From Leptasterias polaris (taxonomy: Eukaryota > Echinodermata > Asteroidea > Forcipulatida > Asteriidae): a stretch of DNA of 64,000 nucleotides. Below, in pieces: positions 22,940 to 34,982 of the stretch. The stretch lies in assembly GCA_037783415.1 (NCBI GenBank), contig JAZGTN010000009.1, positions 62,001 through 126,000 of the forward strand, read 5' to 3'. The notes under the pieces are model-generated. The model made no database searches. It worked only from the letters and a program-made list of their open reading frames with translations, and was not told where the DNA came from. The position numbers were made by a program, and so were the translations under genes. Each line of letters begins with the position of its first letter. Within the stretch, counting starts at the first letter, position 1.

Positions 22940-23764
22940 CAGCGGCGGCACCAGACCTGTTAATCTGGGGGGGCAAGAGGGGGGCAAACTTAAATTTAGG
23001 GGGGGGGGGGCAAACAAAAATCTATAATGAAATTTTGTACTGCAGAAAAGCATTGACGGACTTACACCAGCGTTATTCTTGACTGGGGGTATCTGGGACA
23101 TTTACGTCAATATTAACTTCAATCCTGGGGTGTTTGTGTTTGGGTTCAGGATTCTCATCGCTAGATTCAGAATCAGATCTGTGCCTATCATCATGGGATG
23201 GAGGTTGTTTGGATTTCTTGCAAAACTTTCTAATATCCATTTTAACTAACTGTTTTACCAACGTGTTTAAGCGCAACAACTAGCAGTAAGCATAATACAG
23301 CACCCCTCAATCCACGTGAACATCAAGTTTATGTCGTGTGTACTGTATTTATAAGCCTACAACCACTACAGAAATAAGATTTTGCACTGTGTGAATTTGA
23401 CGTGTTGTGCAAACTGCGTGTACAATGGCTGCATGCGGTTTTGGGCAGACAATGCATTTCTATTTATAGCAAGTTTCCAAACTTGTACAGATAAATAAAT
23501 CCACATTTTATTAACATTGCCGGTGATGGAAAGTGTATTGGGCTTTTTTGATGGTGCCAGCTCATTATGAGGGATGAAATTGAGTTTATTATTTACAGCG
23601 CAAACAACATTGTAACAAATTGGGTGCAATGGTTTGGATTAAACTCAATTTCCGCCATCGGGGAAAAAACTGGGGGGGGGGGGGGGCAAACTGGGGGGGC
23701 AAAAAAAATAACTGGGGGAAAATTTGCCCCCCCCCCCCCTTGCCCCCCCGTAGCGCCGCCACTG
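22940..23764 (-). mobile_element. Internally deleted hAT element with 8-bp TSD
   Basis: The ends are CAGCGGCGGCACCAG (left) and the inverse of CAGTGGCGGCGCTACG (right). They are flanked by a perfect 8-bp duplication CACACATT (22932-22939 and 23765-23772), the hallmark of hAT insertion. The 825-bp interior keeps only the start of a transposase-like ORF on the minus strand. Confidence 0.88.
23073..23240 (-). pseudogene. hAT transposase N-terminal remnant
   Basis: The ORF begins MDIRKFCKKSKQPPS, then a Ser/Asp/Glu-rich stretch, and stops at 23073 after about 55 residues. From memory, MDI-(R/K)-x-F plus a low-complexity acidic tract resembles the start of some hAT/ZMYM1-like transposases. The DDE catalytic core and dimerisation domain are absent. 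Confidence 0.5.
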
Positions 23765-23852
23765 CACACATTTACTAAAATCTAGTCGGTCTGGTTAACA
23801 AAATGGAGTTCTCATTGATTTATTAGTAATGTCGGTCTTCTTTCTTTGCTCT

Positions 23853-23889
23853 GAGAGATATTAGTTGCGAGACGCCGATTGACAAAAGG
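23853..23889 (+). pseudogene. Partial W-family cassette
   Basis: Only the 3' half of the W cassette remains (GAGACGCCGATTGACAAAAG before GTTTGTAC), preceded by a damaged acceptor region (CTTTGCTCTGAGAGATATTAG). It cannot be a normal exon. Confidence 0.55.
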
Positions 23890-23997
23890 TTTGTACAAGA
23901 AGTGTGTTCGAAGTGTTGGCAATAACTCTGAGTTGTCTGTGATGTAGCCTTTTCACTACGTTTTAGCCCTAATTCTTTTGATCTAGCCCTGTTACTA

Positions 23998-24435
23998 TTA
24001 TTATTATTATTATTTATTCGACCTCAACAGTACAAGTACAGAAAATACAGTACAATGCAATAACGGAGGGGAAAAAAACCCAAAACAGAAACGACAAAGC
24101 AACAAAACATAATGAAAAACAACATAAATAAATTAATGACAAACAAATAAATAAATCAATCAATCAATCAGTCAATAAATTAAAATAGAATTAAACCAAT
24201 AAATAAATAAATAAATAAATAAACAAACAAACAAACAAACAAAATAATATAAAATAAAATAAAATAAAATAAAATAAAATAAAATAAAATAAAATAAAAT
24301 TAAATTAAATTAAATTAAATTAAAAAATAAATAAAAATAAAAATAAAATAAAATAAAATAAATAAACAAACAAATAAATAAATAACTGAACAAATAAACA
24401 AATAAGTAAATAAATAAACAAATATATAAAAAATT
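23998..24435 (-). mobile_element. LINE 3'-end insertion with long (TAAA)n/(AAAAT)n
   Basis: ATT repeats at 23,998, then TTATTCGACCTCAACAGTAC, give a minus-strand LINE 3' terminus like the one at 690. It carries a 240-bp AAATA/AAAAT/TAAA microsatellite. It interrupts the cassette-intron phrase CTAGCCCTGTTACTAAGGCTG. Confidence 0.7.
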
Positions 24436-24541
24436 CTGACACACACTTACTAAAATCTAGTCGGTCTGGTTAACAAAATGGAGTTCTCATTGATTTATTA
24501 TACTGTCTGTCTTCTTTCTTTGCTCTGTTTTCATGTAACAG

Positions 24542-24878
24542 TTGGACAGAAACAAGTGACCGGAGAGAGATGATCAAAAGCCCTTACGAAATATGTCTGG
24601 TTTAAATTCAATTAAATGCAAAACAGAGAGATACAGGAAATCTACCATTCCACAACTTGCCCAGATGTTGTAATAGTTTTTTTATTAATGGTTTTGTTAA
24701 TTTTGTACTTTTTACTTTATTGCCCTTTAATATGTGATCTTTTATATTTTTACATGTGCTTATATTTTTACCATTGTTAAATGACCCTTTCAGCTACTGC
24801 TGCTGGTCATTTTGTTTGTATATACCAATAAAAAAAAATGAAAAGAGATATTTGTTTCCAGACACCGATTGACAACAG
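24542..24878 (+). pseudogene. W-family cassette split by a retroposon
   Basis: The 5' part (24542-24580, WTETSDRREM-like) and 3' part (about 24840-24878, ending CCGATTGACAACAG/GTTTGT) are separated by about 260 bp of foreign sequence. The intact relative is at 61220-61306. Confidence 0.75.
24581..24839 (+). mobile_element. Short retroposon inside W cassette
   Basis: The insert ends in CAATAAAAAAAAATG (poly-A-like) on the plus strand. It sits between CAAAAG (24575-24580) and GAAAAG (about 24840), a possible short target duplication. It is probably a 5'-truncated LINE tail or a processed sequence. Confidence 0.6.
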
Positions 24879-25273
24879 GTTTGTACAAGAAGTGTGTTCG
24901 AATTGTTGACAGACACAACAATTTAAATATTGCATTTTGTTTAATGTTTGCCCTAAATACACCAAGGAAGTAGACTTTTTCCTGACGGATAACCCTGAGT
25001 TTTCTGTGATGTAGTCTTTTCACTACGTTTTAGCCCTAATTCTTTTGATCTAGCCCTTTTACTAAGGCTGATCCCTAGAGTCAGGGGAGGTTCGTAGCTG
25101 CTCTCCACCAGTCGTTTTTTGGAAGAGAGTTAATCGTTTTAACTAAGGTTTGCCCAAAAGGTATTTGATGTAGCCCTTTTGACAAAATTGCTCCCTAACA
25201 GTACCTTCTTTATAACCGTTTAAATGAGGGTATGCCCTGAGGTAAATTTTGTAACATAAGTTTGCGCAAGGTA

Positions 25274-25347
25274 TGTTTGTCATCAACAAGAAACTCGTCG
25301 TCTTCCGACAGTCATTGGCCAGTTACCCCAACGCCATTTGTGTAAAG
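25274..25347 (+). pseudogene. Decayed D-family cassette
   Basis: The sequence ACATCAACAAGAAACTCG of the D exon (62230-62388) has its counterpart here as CATCAACAAGAAACTCG, with SDSHWPVTPTP retained. The 5' half is missing and GTGAAAAG has become GTGTAAAG, putting a TAA before the donor. Confidence 0.6.
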
Positions 25348-26151
25348 GTTTGTACAAGTGTTGTGTTCTAAGTCTGCACAGGCGAGAACAAAGTTCATAC
25401 AATGTACATCTTTTTAATAGTGCGACTTGTCTAGTGGTTTGCCCTAAGGATACCTTGGAAGTGGCCTTTTTACTGAGGGATAACGCTGAGATTTTCTTGC
25501 GATGAACCCTAATTTCTTTGATCTAGTCCTGTTACTAAGGCTGACCCTTAAAGGCAAGGGATGTTAGTAGCTGTTCCCCACGGGTCGTTTTTTAGAAGAT
25601 GATTAATAGTCGTTTCTACTAAGGGTTTGCTGAAAGGTACAGTTGATGTAGCCCTTTTATAAGGGTATTCCCTGACGGTACCTATGCCTATTGCCATATG
25701 GATCTCTTTGAAATGGTCTTTTTACTATGGGTATGCGCTAAGAGTTTCACTTGTTGTGGTCGTCTTACTATATTATTTCAGCCCGAAGTGTTGTCTTTAA
25801 AAGTAAGGGAGGTTGTAGCTGTTATCCGCGAGTGCGTGTCATTTTCTTGGAAGAGGGCATTCTCTGCCCCCAATGTAGCCTTTCTAGGTTGCCTGCCCCA
25901 TATGTGCCTTTGATGTTGCCGTTTATTTAAGGGTTCTATCCCGTGACCCCCTGCTTTCTAGAGTACCTTTTTGTGACCGTAGAGTAAGATATCGAGTAAA
26001 TAAAAGAATGCTTTTCTAGAAACAGAATTTACACTTTTCTGGAAAGGAAAATATTTGGCACTTGAAGTTAGCAAACTATGGTTTGTCATTAAGGCTGGAC
26101 TTAACGTATAATTACTTGATCGTGTAAATACCTTTGATGTAGCCTTTTTAT

Positions 26152-26208
26152 CCGACAGTCACTGGCCAGTTACGCAAACGTCATTTAAGAAATAGGTTTG
26201 TACAAGTG
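26152..26208 (+). pseudogene. Decayed B-family cassette
   Basis: SDSHWPVTQTSF is still readable, but the upstream acceptor and KRRPV start are missing and AAGAAAAG has become AAGAAATAG, a stop just before GTTTGT. Confidence 0.6.
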
Positions 26209-26849
26209 TTGTGCGCAATGTACAGTAGCTTTTTTGCTGAGAGATAACGCTAAGAGCTTCTTGTGATGAAGTCTTTTCACTACGTTTAAACCCTAAATTA
26301 TTTGATCTAGCCCTGTTACTAAGGCTGATCCTTAAGGGCAAGGTATGTTAGTATCTGTTCTCCTCGAGTCGTTTTTTGGAAGAGGGTTATAGAGTCGTTT
26401 TTACTAAGGGTTTGCTCAAAAAGTACATTTTGTTGTAACCCTTTCGTAAGGGTATTCCCTAACGGTACCTATGTTTAAGAAACATTTTGGTGCGGAAAAT
26501 ATTTGGCACTTTAAGTTAACATACTACGGTTTGTCATTAAGGCTGGATTTATTGTGCAGATACTTGATCTGATGTGTTTCCCTAATGCCATCTTTGATGT
26601 TGCCTCTTTACCAAGAGTTTGTCCTGTTGTTCATTTGTATACCGAAGGTCCTAAGACTGAGGACCAATGATTTAGTCTTTTTACTTAGGGTTTTACCATA
26701 GTGATTATGCGGGCTTCTTACTAAGGGTTTGTCCCGATGCAAACATCAAATCCGAGTGGAAATACAGTTTATTAGATATTGATATTAATGTTACAAAAGG
26801 AAGTTCTCATTTGTTCTTTTATTAATGGTTTTTTTTGGTATTTAAACAG

Positions 26850-26930
26850 GAAGCGACGTCCAGTGTCAACTAGTAACTCCTCGTCATCCGACAGTCTTTC
26901 GCCAGTTATGTCAACGCCAACTAAGAAAAG
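26850..26930 (+). CDS. B'-type cassette exon 1 of array
   Basis: The exon is 81 nt, phase 2-2, encoding KRRPVSTSNSSSSDSLSPV, then MSTPTKKR. The acceptor is TTTAAACAG and the donor GTTTGT. It carries the STSNSSS insert that short B exons lack. Confidence 0.75.
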
Positions 26931-27622
26931 GTTTGTACAAGTGTTGTGTTCCAAGTTTGCATAGGCGATAAAAAGTGCATACAATGTACAGTAGCCTTTT
27001 TGCTGAGAGATAACGCTAAGAGCTTCTTGTGATGAAGTCTTTTCACTACGTTTTAACCCTAAATTATTTGATCTAGCCCTGTTACTAAGGCTGATCCTTA
27101 ACGGCAAGGGATGTTAGTATCTGTTCTCCTCGAGTCGTTTTTTGGAAGAGGGTTATATAGTCGTTTTTACTAAGGGTTTGCTCAAAAGATACATTTTGAT
27201 GTAACCCTTTCATAAGGGTATTCCCTAACGGTACCTATGTTTAAGATACAATTTGGTGCGGAAAATATTTGGCACTTTAAGTTAGCATACTACGGTTTGT
27301 CATTAAGACTGGATTTATTGTGTAGATACTTGATCTGATGTGTTTCCCTAATGCCATCTTTGATGTTGCCTCTTTACCAAGAGTTTGTCCTGTTGTTCAT
27401 ATAGATGAAGTCTGTTTACAGAAGGTCCTAAGAGGACCAATGATTTAGTCTTTTTACTTAGGGTTTTACCAAAGTGATTATGCGGGCTTCTTACTAAGGG
27501 TTTGTCCCGATGCAAACATCAAATCCGAGTGGAAATACAGTTTATTAGATATTGATATTAATGTTACAAAAGGAAGTTTTCATTTGTTCTTTTATTAATG
27601 TTTTGTTTTTGTATTTAAACAG

Positions 27623-27685
27623 GAAGCGACGTCCAGTGTCATCCGACAGTCATTGGCCATTTACGCAAACGTCATTTAAGAAAAG
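27623..27685 (+). CDS. B cassette exon 2 of array
   Basis: The exon is 63 nt (21 codons), phase 2-2: KRRPVSSDSHWPFTQTSFKK with Arg completed across each junction. Polypyrimidine tract GTTTTGTTTTTGTATTTAAACAG, donor GTTTGT. Confidence 0.75.
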
Positions 27686-28164
27686 GTTTGTACAAGTGTT
27701 GTGTTCAAAGTCTGCATAGGCGAACAAAAAGTGCATACAATGTACAGTAGCCTTTTTGCTGAGAGATAACGCTAAGAGCTTCTTGTAATGAAGTCTTTTC
27801 ACTACGTTTTAACCCTAAATTATTTGATCTAGCCCTGTTACTAAGAGTTTGCCCTATGGGTAGATTTTGAATGGTTTACCCTATTAAGTATACCTTTTGA
27901 TGTAGCCTTTTCGCTATTGGTTTTCCCTGAGTTTTCAATTTTTGTGCAGCCTTTGTATTGCCGGCTTTTCTTAAGGTTACCTGTGATGTAGCTGTATATT
28001 TGTTTTGTCCTTTAATATTTCAAAAGGGAAATAATTTATTAGTAACTTTGTCGAGTGTAGGGTTGACAGATTTACTCAAGTTTACTCTGGTTGGGTAACA
28101 AAATGAAGTTTCCATTGATCTATTAAAAATGTTGTTCTTCTGTTATCTACCTTTTACGAAATAG

Positions 28165-28317
28165 CAGCAAATCACACAGTGGTAAGAAGCAACATGAACA
28201 AGACATCGTGAATAATGAAGAAGGAACCGTCGTTGAAGCTCCGTCATCGAAGTTACTGAATTCCTCTTCTTCATCAACAGACGAGAGTCCCATCACTCCA
28301 TTGCCATCGTACAAAAG
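28165..28317 (+). CDS. A cassette exon 3 of array
   Basis: The exon is 153 nt, phase 2-2, encoding SSKSHSGKKQHEQDIVNNEE and ending TPLPSYKR. The acceptor lies in CTTTTACGAAATAG. This upstream-array A subtype differs from downstream A exons by PQ to SH and E to Q. Confidence 0.75.
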
Positions 28318-28935
28318 GTTTGTGCAATTTATGTGTTTGGAGTCTTGACAGACACGACAAAAAGGGCATTCAATGAATCTAGCCTTCCTTCTAAGGGTTA
28401 GTTCTAAAGTTGTTTTTTTAATAAATTTTTTTTTTCTGTTCTCCTCGAGTCGTTTTTTGGAAGAGGGTTTATAGTCGTTTTTACTAAGGGTTTGCTCAAA
28501 AGGTACATTTTGATGTAACCCTTTCATAAGGGTATTCCCTAACGGTACCTATGTTTAAGATAAATTTTGGTGCGGAAAATATTTGGCACTTTAAGTTAAC
28601 ATACTACGGTTTGTCATTAAGGCTGGATTTATTGTGTAGATACTTGATCTGATGTGTTTCCCTAATGCCATCTTTGATGTTTCCTCTTTACCAAGAGTTT
28701 GTCCTGTTGTTCATACAGATGAAGTCTGTTTACCGAAGGTCCTAAGAGAACCAATGATTTAGTCTTTTTTCTTAGGGTTTACCATAGTGATTATGCGGGC
28801 TTCTTACTAAGGGTTTGTCCCGATGCAAACATCAAATTCGAGTGGAAATACAGTTTATTAGATATTGATATTAATGTTACAAAAGGAAGTTCTCATTTGT
28901 TCTTTTATTAATGTTTTGTTTTTGTATTTAAACAG

Positions 28936-28998
28936 GAAGCGACGTCCAGTGTCATCCGACAGTCATTGGCCATTTACGCAAACGTCATTTAAGAAAAG
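28936..28998 (+). CDS. B cassette exon 4 of array
   Basis: The exon is 63 nt, phase 2-2, same peptide as exon 2. The following intron differs in its A-run (GGCGAAAAAAAATTGC). Confidence 0.75.
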
Positions 28999-29478
28999 GT
29001 TTGTACAAGTGTTGTGTTCAAAGTCTGCATAGGCGAAAAAAAATTGCATACAATGTACAGTAGCCTTTTTGCTGAGAGATAACGCTAAGAGCTTCTTGTA
29101 ATGAAGTCTTTTCACTACGTTTTAACCCTAAATTATTTGATCTAGCCCTGTTACTAAGAGTTTGCCCTAAGGGTAGATTTTGAATGGTTTACCCTATTAA
29201 GTATACCTTTTGATGTAGCCTTTTCGCTATTGGTTTTCCCTGAGTTTTCAATTTTTGTGCAGCCTTTGTATTGCCGGCTTTTCTTAAGGTTACCTGTGAT
29301 GTAGCTGTATATTTGTTTTGTCCTTTAATATTTAAAAAGGGAAATAATTTATTAGTAACTTTGTCGAGTGTAGGGTTGACAGATTTACTCAAGTTTACTC
29401 TGGCTGGGTAACAAAATGAAGTTTCCATTGATCTATTAAAAATGTTGTTCTTCTGTTATCTACCTTTTTACGAAATAG

Positions 29479-29631
29479 CAGCAAATCACACAGTGGTAAG
29501 AAGCAACATGAACAAGACATCGTGAATAATGAAGAAGGAACCGTTGTTGAAGCTCCGTCATCGAAGTTACTGAATTCCTCTTCTTCATCAACAGACGAGA
29601 GTCCCATCACTCCATTGCCATCTTACAAAAG
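29479..29631 (+). CDS. A cassette exon 5 of array
   Basis: The exon is 153 nt, phase 2-2, SSKSHSGKK start, LPSYKR end. The intron after it is shortened, lacking the GACAGACACGACAAAAAGGG stretch found after most A exons. Confidence 0.75.
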
Positions 29632-30193
29632 GTTTGTGCAATTCATGTGTTTGGAGTCTTGACTTCCTTCTAAGGGTTAGTTCTAAAGGTTTTGGGGTTT
29701 TTTATTTATATTTTCTGTTCTCCTCGAGTCGTTTTTTGGAAGAGGGTTATATAGTCGTTTTTACTAAGGGTTTGCTCAAAAGGTACATTTTGATGTAACC
29801 CTTTCATAAGGGTATTCCCTAACGGTACCTATGTTTAACATAAATTTTGGTGCGGAAAATATTTGGCACTTTAAGTTAACATACTACGGTTTGTCATTAA
29901 GGCTAGATTTATTGTGTTGATACTTGATCTGATGTGTTTCCCTAATGCCATCTTTGATGTTGCCTCTTTACCAAGAGTTTGTCCTGTTTACCGAAGGTCC
30001 TAAGAGGAGCAATGATTTAGTCTTTTTTCTTAGGGTTTACCATAGTGATTATGCGGGCTTCTTACTAAGGGTTTGTCCCGATGCAAACATCAAATCCGAG
30101 TGGAAATACAGTTTATTATATATTGATATTAATGTTACAAAAGGAAGTTCTCATTTGTTCTTTTATTAATGTTTTGTTTTTGTATTTAAACAG

Positions 30194-30256
30194 GAAGCGA
30201 CGTCCAGTGTCATCCGACAGTCATTGGCCATTTACGCAAACGTCATTTAAGAAAAG
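30194..30256 (+). CDS. B cassette exon 6 of array
   Basis: The exon is 63 nt, phase 2-2, the standard B peptide (KRRPVSSDSHWPF...). The preceding frame is open through the acceptor only by chance. Confidence 0.75.
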
Positions 30257-30736
30257 GTTTGTACAAGTGTTGTGTTCAAAGTCTGCATAGGCGAAAAAAA
30301 AGTGCATACAATGTACAGTAGCCTTTTTGCTGAGAGATAACGCTAAGAGCTTCTTGTAATGAAGTCTTTTCACTACGTTTTAACCCTAAATTATTTGATC
30401 TAGCCCTGTTACTAAGAGTTTGCCCTAAGGGTAGATTTTGAATGGTTTACCCTATTAAGTATACCTTTTGATATAGCCTTTTCGCTATTGGTTTTCCCTG
30501 AGTTTTCAATTTTTGTGCAGCCTTTGTATTGCCGGCTTTTCTTAAGGTTACCTGTGATGTAGCTGTATATTTGTTTTGTCCTTTAATATTTCAAAAGGGA
30601 AATAATTTATTAGTAACTTTGTCGAGTGTAGGGTTGACAGATTTACTCAAGTTTACTCTGGCTGGGTAACAAAATGAAGTTTCCATTGATCTATTAAAAA
30701 TGTTGTTCTTCTGTTATCTACCTTTTTACGAAATAG

Positions 30737-30889
30737 CAGCAAATCACTTAGTGGTAAGAAGCAACATGAACAAGACATCGTGAATAATGACGAAGGAACC
30801 GTTGTTGAAGCTCCGTCATCGAAGTTACTGAATTCCTCTTCTTCATCAACAGACGAGAGTCCCATCACTCCATTGCCATCTTACAAAAG
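30737..30889 (+). CDS. A cassette exon 7 of array, variant
   Basis: The exon is 153 nt, phase 2-2, with two changes against its neighbours: SSKSLSGKK (His to Leu) and NNDEGT (Glu to Asp). It ends LPSYKR. Confidence 0.75.
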
Positions 30890-30939
30890 GTTTGTGCAAT
30901 TCCTGTGTTTGGAGTCTTGACTTCCTTCTAAGGGTTAGT

Positions 30940-31070
30940 TTTTTTGTTTTTTTTTATATTCTTAAATTACTGTTTACATCTGTACTTTTTATTATTGTAA
31001 TGCGCATCTGTACATATTTTTTATGAAACTTGCGCATAATAAATGAATAAATTATTATTATTATTATTAG
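30940..31070 (+). mobile_element. Short LINE-tail insertion in intron after exon 7
   Basis: About 130 bp ending GCGCATAATAAATGAATAAATT plus ATT repeats interrupts the phrase AAGGGTTAG/TTCTAAAGG, apparently with a TTAG duplication. The (AATAAA)(ATT)n end marks a 5'-truncated LINE 3' end on the plus strand. Confidence 0.7.
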
Positions 31071-31605
31071 TTCTAAAGGTTTTGGGTTTTTTTATTTATA
31101 TTTTCTGTTCTCCTCGAGTCGTTTTTTGGAAGAGGGTTATATAGTCGTTTTTACTAAGGGTTTGCTCAAAAGGTACATTTTGATGTAACCCTTTCATAAG
31201 GGTATTCCCTAACGGTACTTATGTTTAACATAACTTTTGGTGCGGAAAATATTTGGCACTTTAAGTTAACATACTACGGTTTGTCATTAAGGCTAGATTT
31301 ATTGTGTTGATACTTGATCTGATGTGTTTCCCTAATGCCATCTTTGATGTTGCCTCTTTACCAAGAGTTTGTCCTGTTGTTCATATAGATGAAGTCTGTT
31401 TACCGAAGGTCCTAAGAGGACCAATGATTTAGTCTTTTTTCTTAGGGTTTACCATAGTGATTATGCGGGCTTCTTACTAAGGGTTTGTCCCGATGCAAAC
31501 ATCAAATCCGAGTGGAAATACAGTTTATTATATATTGATATTAATGTTACAAAAGGAAGTTCTCATTTGTTCTTTTATTAATGTTTTGTTTTTGTATTTA
31601 AACAG

Positions 31606-31668
31606 GAAGCGACGTCCAGTGTCATCCGACAGTCATTGGCCATTTACGCAAACGTCATTTAAGAAAAG
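31606..31668 (+). CDS. B cassette exon 8 of array
   Basis: The exon is 63 nt, phase 2-2, standard B peptide. It is followed by another B exon rather than an A exon, the first B-B pair of the array. Confidence 0.75.
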
Positions 31669-32355
31669 GTTTGTACAAGTGTTGTGTTCAAAGTCTGCAT
31701 AGGCGAAAAAAAGTGCATACAATGTACAGTAGCCTTTTTGCTGAGAGATAACGCTAAGAGCTTCTTGTAATGAAGTCTTTTCACTACGTTTTAACCCTAA
31801 ATTATTTGATCTAGCCCTGTTACTAAGGCTGATCCTTAATGGCAAGGGATGTTAGTATCTGTTCTCCTGGAGTCGTTTTTTGGAAGAGGGTTATATAGTC
31901 GTTTTACTAAGGGTTTGCTCAAAAGATACATTTTGATGTAACCCTTTCATAAGGGTATTCCCTAACGGTACCTATGTTTAAGATAAATTTTGGTGCGGAA
32001 AATATTTGGCACTTTAAGTTAACATACTACGGTTTTTTAAGGCTGGATTTATTGTGTAGATACTTGATCTGATGTGTTTCCCTAATGCCATTTTTGATGT
32101 TGCCTCTTTACCAAGAGTTTGTCCTGTTGTTCATATAGATGAAGTCTGTTTACCGAAGGTCCTAAGAGGACCAATGATTTAGTCTTTTTTCTTAGGGTTT
32201 ACCATAGTGATTATGCGGGCTTCTTACTAAGGGTTTGTCCCGATGCAAACATCAAATCCGAGTGGAAATACAGTTTATTATATATTGATATTAATGTTAC
32301 AAAAGGAAGTTCTCATTTGTTCTTTTATTAATGTTTTGTTTTTGTATTTAAACAG

Positions 32356-32418
32356 GAAGCGACGTCCAGTGTCATCCGACAGTCATTGGCCATTTACGCA
32401 AACGTCATTTAAGAAAAG
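32356..32418 (+). CDS. B cassette exon 9 of array
   Basis: The exon is 63 nt, phase 2-2, identical peptide to exon 8, 750 bp downstream of it. Confidence 0.75.
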
Positions 32419-32900
32419 GTTTGTACAAGTGTTGTGTTCAAAGTCTGCATAGGCGAGAAAAAAAGTGCATACAATGTACAGTAGCCTTTTTGCTGAGAGA
32501 TAACGCTAAGAGCTTCTTGTAATGAAGTCTTTTCACTACGTTTTAACCCTAAATTATTTGATCTAGCCCTGTTACTAAGAGTTTGCCCTATAGGGTAGAT
32601 TTTGAATGGTTTACCCTATTAAGTATACCTTTTGATGTAGCCTTTTCGCTATTGGTTTTCCCCGAGTTTTCAATTTTTGTGCAGCCTTTGTATTGCCGGC
32701 TTTTCTTAAGGTTACCTGTGATGTAGCTGTATATTTGTTTTGTCCTTTAATATTTCAAAAGGGAAATAATTTATTAGTAACTTTGTCGAATGTAGGGTTG
32801 ACAGATTTACTCAAGTTTACTCTGGCTGGGTAACAAAATGAAGTTTCCATTGATCTATTAAAAATGTTGTTCTTCTGTTATCTACCTTTTTACGAAATAG

Positions 32901-33053
32901 CAGCAAATCACACAGTGGTAAGAAGCAACATGAACAAGACATCGTGAATAATGAAGAAGGAACCGTTGTTGAAGCTCCGTCATCGAAGTTACTGAATTCC
33001 TCTTCTTCATCAACAGACGAGAGTCCCATCACTCCATTGCCATCTAACAAAAG
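32901..33053 (+). CDS. A cassette exon 10 of array, PSNKR variant
   Basis: The exon is 153 nt, phase 2-2. The usual PSYKR end is PSNKR (TAC to AAC), shared with exons 13, 16 and 23. Confidence 0.75.
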
Positions 33054-33670
33054 GTTTGTGCAATTTATGTGTTTGGAGTCTTGACAGACACGACAAAAAG
33101 GGCATTCAATGAATCTAGCCTTCCTTCTTAGGGTTAGTTCTAAAGTTTTTTGGTTTTTTTATATTATATTTTCTGTTCTCCTCGAGTCGTTTTTTGGAAG
33201 AGGGTTATATAGTCGTTTTTACTAAGGGTTTGCTCAAAAGATACATTTTGATGTAACCCTTTCATAAGGGTATTCCCTAACGGTACCTATGTTTAAGAAA
33301 AATTTTGGTGCGGAAAATATTTGGCACTTTAAGTTAACATACTACGGTTTTTTAAGGCTGGATTTATTGTGTATATACTTGATCTGATGTGTTTCCCTAA
33401 TGCCATTTTTGATGTTGCCTCTTTACCAAGAGTTTGTCCTGTTGTTCATATATATGAAGTCTGTTTACCGAAGGTCCTAAGAGGACCAATGATTTAGTCT
33501 TTTTTCTTAGGGTTTACCATAGTGATTATGCGGGCTTCTTACTAAGGGTTTGTCCCGATGCAAACATCAAATCCGAGGGGAAATACAGTTTATTAGATAT
33601 TGATATTAATGTTACAAAAGGAAGTTCTCATTTGTTCTTTTATTAATGTTTTGTTTTTGTATTTAAACAG

Positions 33671-33751
33671 GAAGCGACGTCCAGTGTCAACTAGTAACTC
33701 CTCGTCATCCGACAGTCTTTCGCCAGTTATGTCAACGCCAACTAAGAAAAG
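33671..33751 (+). CDS. B' cassette exon 11 of array
   Basis: The exon is 81 nt, phase 2-2, with the STSNSSSS insert and MSTPTKKR end, same peptide as exon 1. Confidence 0.75.
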
Positions 33752-34438
33752 GTTTGTACAAGTGTTGTGTTCTAAGTTTGCATAGGCGATAAAAAGTGCA
33801 TACAATGAACAGTAGCCTTTTTGCTGAGAGATAACGCTAAGAGCTTCTTGTGATGAAGTCTTTTCACTACGTTTTAACCCTAAATTATTTGATCTAGCCC
33901 TGTTACTAAGGCTGATCCTTAATGGCAAGGGATGTTAGTATCTGTTCTCCTGGAGTCGTTTTTTGGAAGAGGGTTATATAGTCGTTTTACTAAGGGTTTG
34001 CTCAAAAGATACATTTTGATGTAACCCTTTCATAAGGGTATTCCCTAACGGTACCTATGTTTAAGATTAATTTTGGTGCGGAAAATATTTGGCACTTTAA
34101 GTTAACATACTACGGTTTTTTAAGGCTGGATTTATTGTGTAGATACTTGATCTGATGTGTTTCCCTAATGCCATTTTTGATGTTGCCTCTTTACCAAGAG
34201 TTTGTCCTGTTGTTCATATAGATGAAGTCTGTTTACCGAAGGTCCTAAGAGGACCAATGATTTAGTCTTTTTTCTTAGGGTTTACCATAGTGATTATGCG
34301 GGCTTCTTACTAAGGGTTTGTCCCGATGCAAACATCAAATCCGAGTGGAAATACAGTTTATTAGATATTGATATTAATGTTACAAAAGGAAGTTCTCATT
34401 TGTTCTTTTATTAATGTTTTGTTTTTGTATTTAAACAG

Positions 34439-34501
34439 GAAGCGACGTCCAGTGTCATCCGACAGTCATTGGCCATTTACGCAAACGTCATTTAAGAAAA
34501 G
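34439..34501 (+). CDS. B cassette exon 12 of array
   Basis: The exon is 63 nt, phase 2-2, standard B peptide. It closes the first 2082-bp A-B'-B unit. Confidence 0.75.
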
Positions 34502-34982
34502 GTTTGTACAAGTGTTGTGTTCAAAGTCTGCATAGGCGAGAAAAAAGTGCATACAATGTACAGTAGCCTTTTTGCTGAGAGATAACGCTAAGAGCTTCTT
34601 GTAATGAAGTCTTTTCACTACGTTTTAACCCTAAATTATTTGATCTAGCCCTGTTACTAAGAGTTTGCCCTATAGGGTAGATTTTGAATGGTTTACCCTA
34701 TTAAGTATACCTTTTGATGTAGCCTTTTCGCTATTGGTTTTCCCCGAGTTTTCAATTTTTGTGCAGCCTTTGTATTGCCGGCTTTTCTTAAGGTTACCTG
34801 TGATGTAGCTGTATATTTGTTTTGTCCTTTAATATTTCAAAAGGGAAATAATTTATTAGTAACTTTGTCGAGTGTAGGGTTGACAGATTTACTCAAGTTT
34901 ACTCTGGCTGGGTAACAAAATGAAGTTTCCATTGATCTATTAAAAATGTTGTTCTTCTGTTATCTACCTTTTTACGAAATAG

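Noticed and set aside
20190..23764. A 3.5-kb transposon bounded by inverted CAGTGGCGGCGCTACG ends
   Set aside because: The 8-bp TSD pairs the right end with CAGCGGCGGC at 22940, and the interval between contains gene-family sequence shared with copy 3. The 20190 end is a separate fragment.
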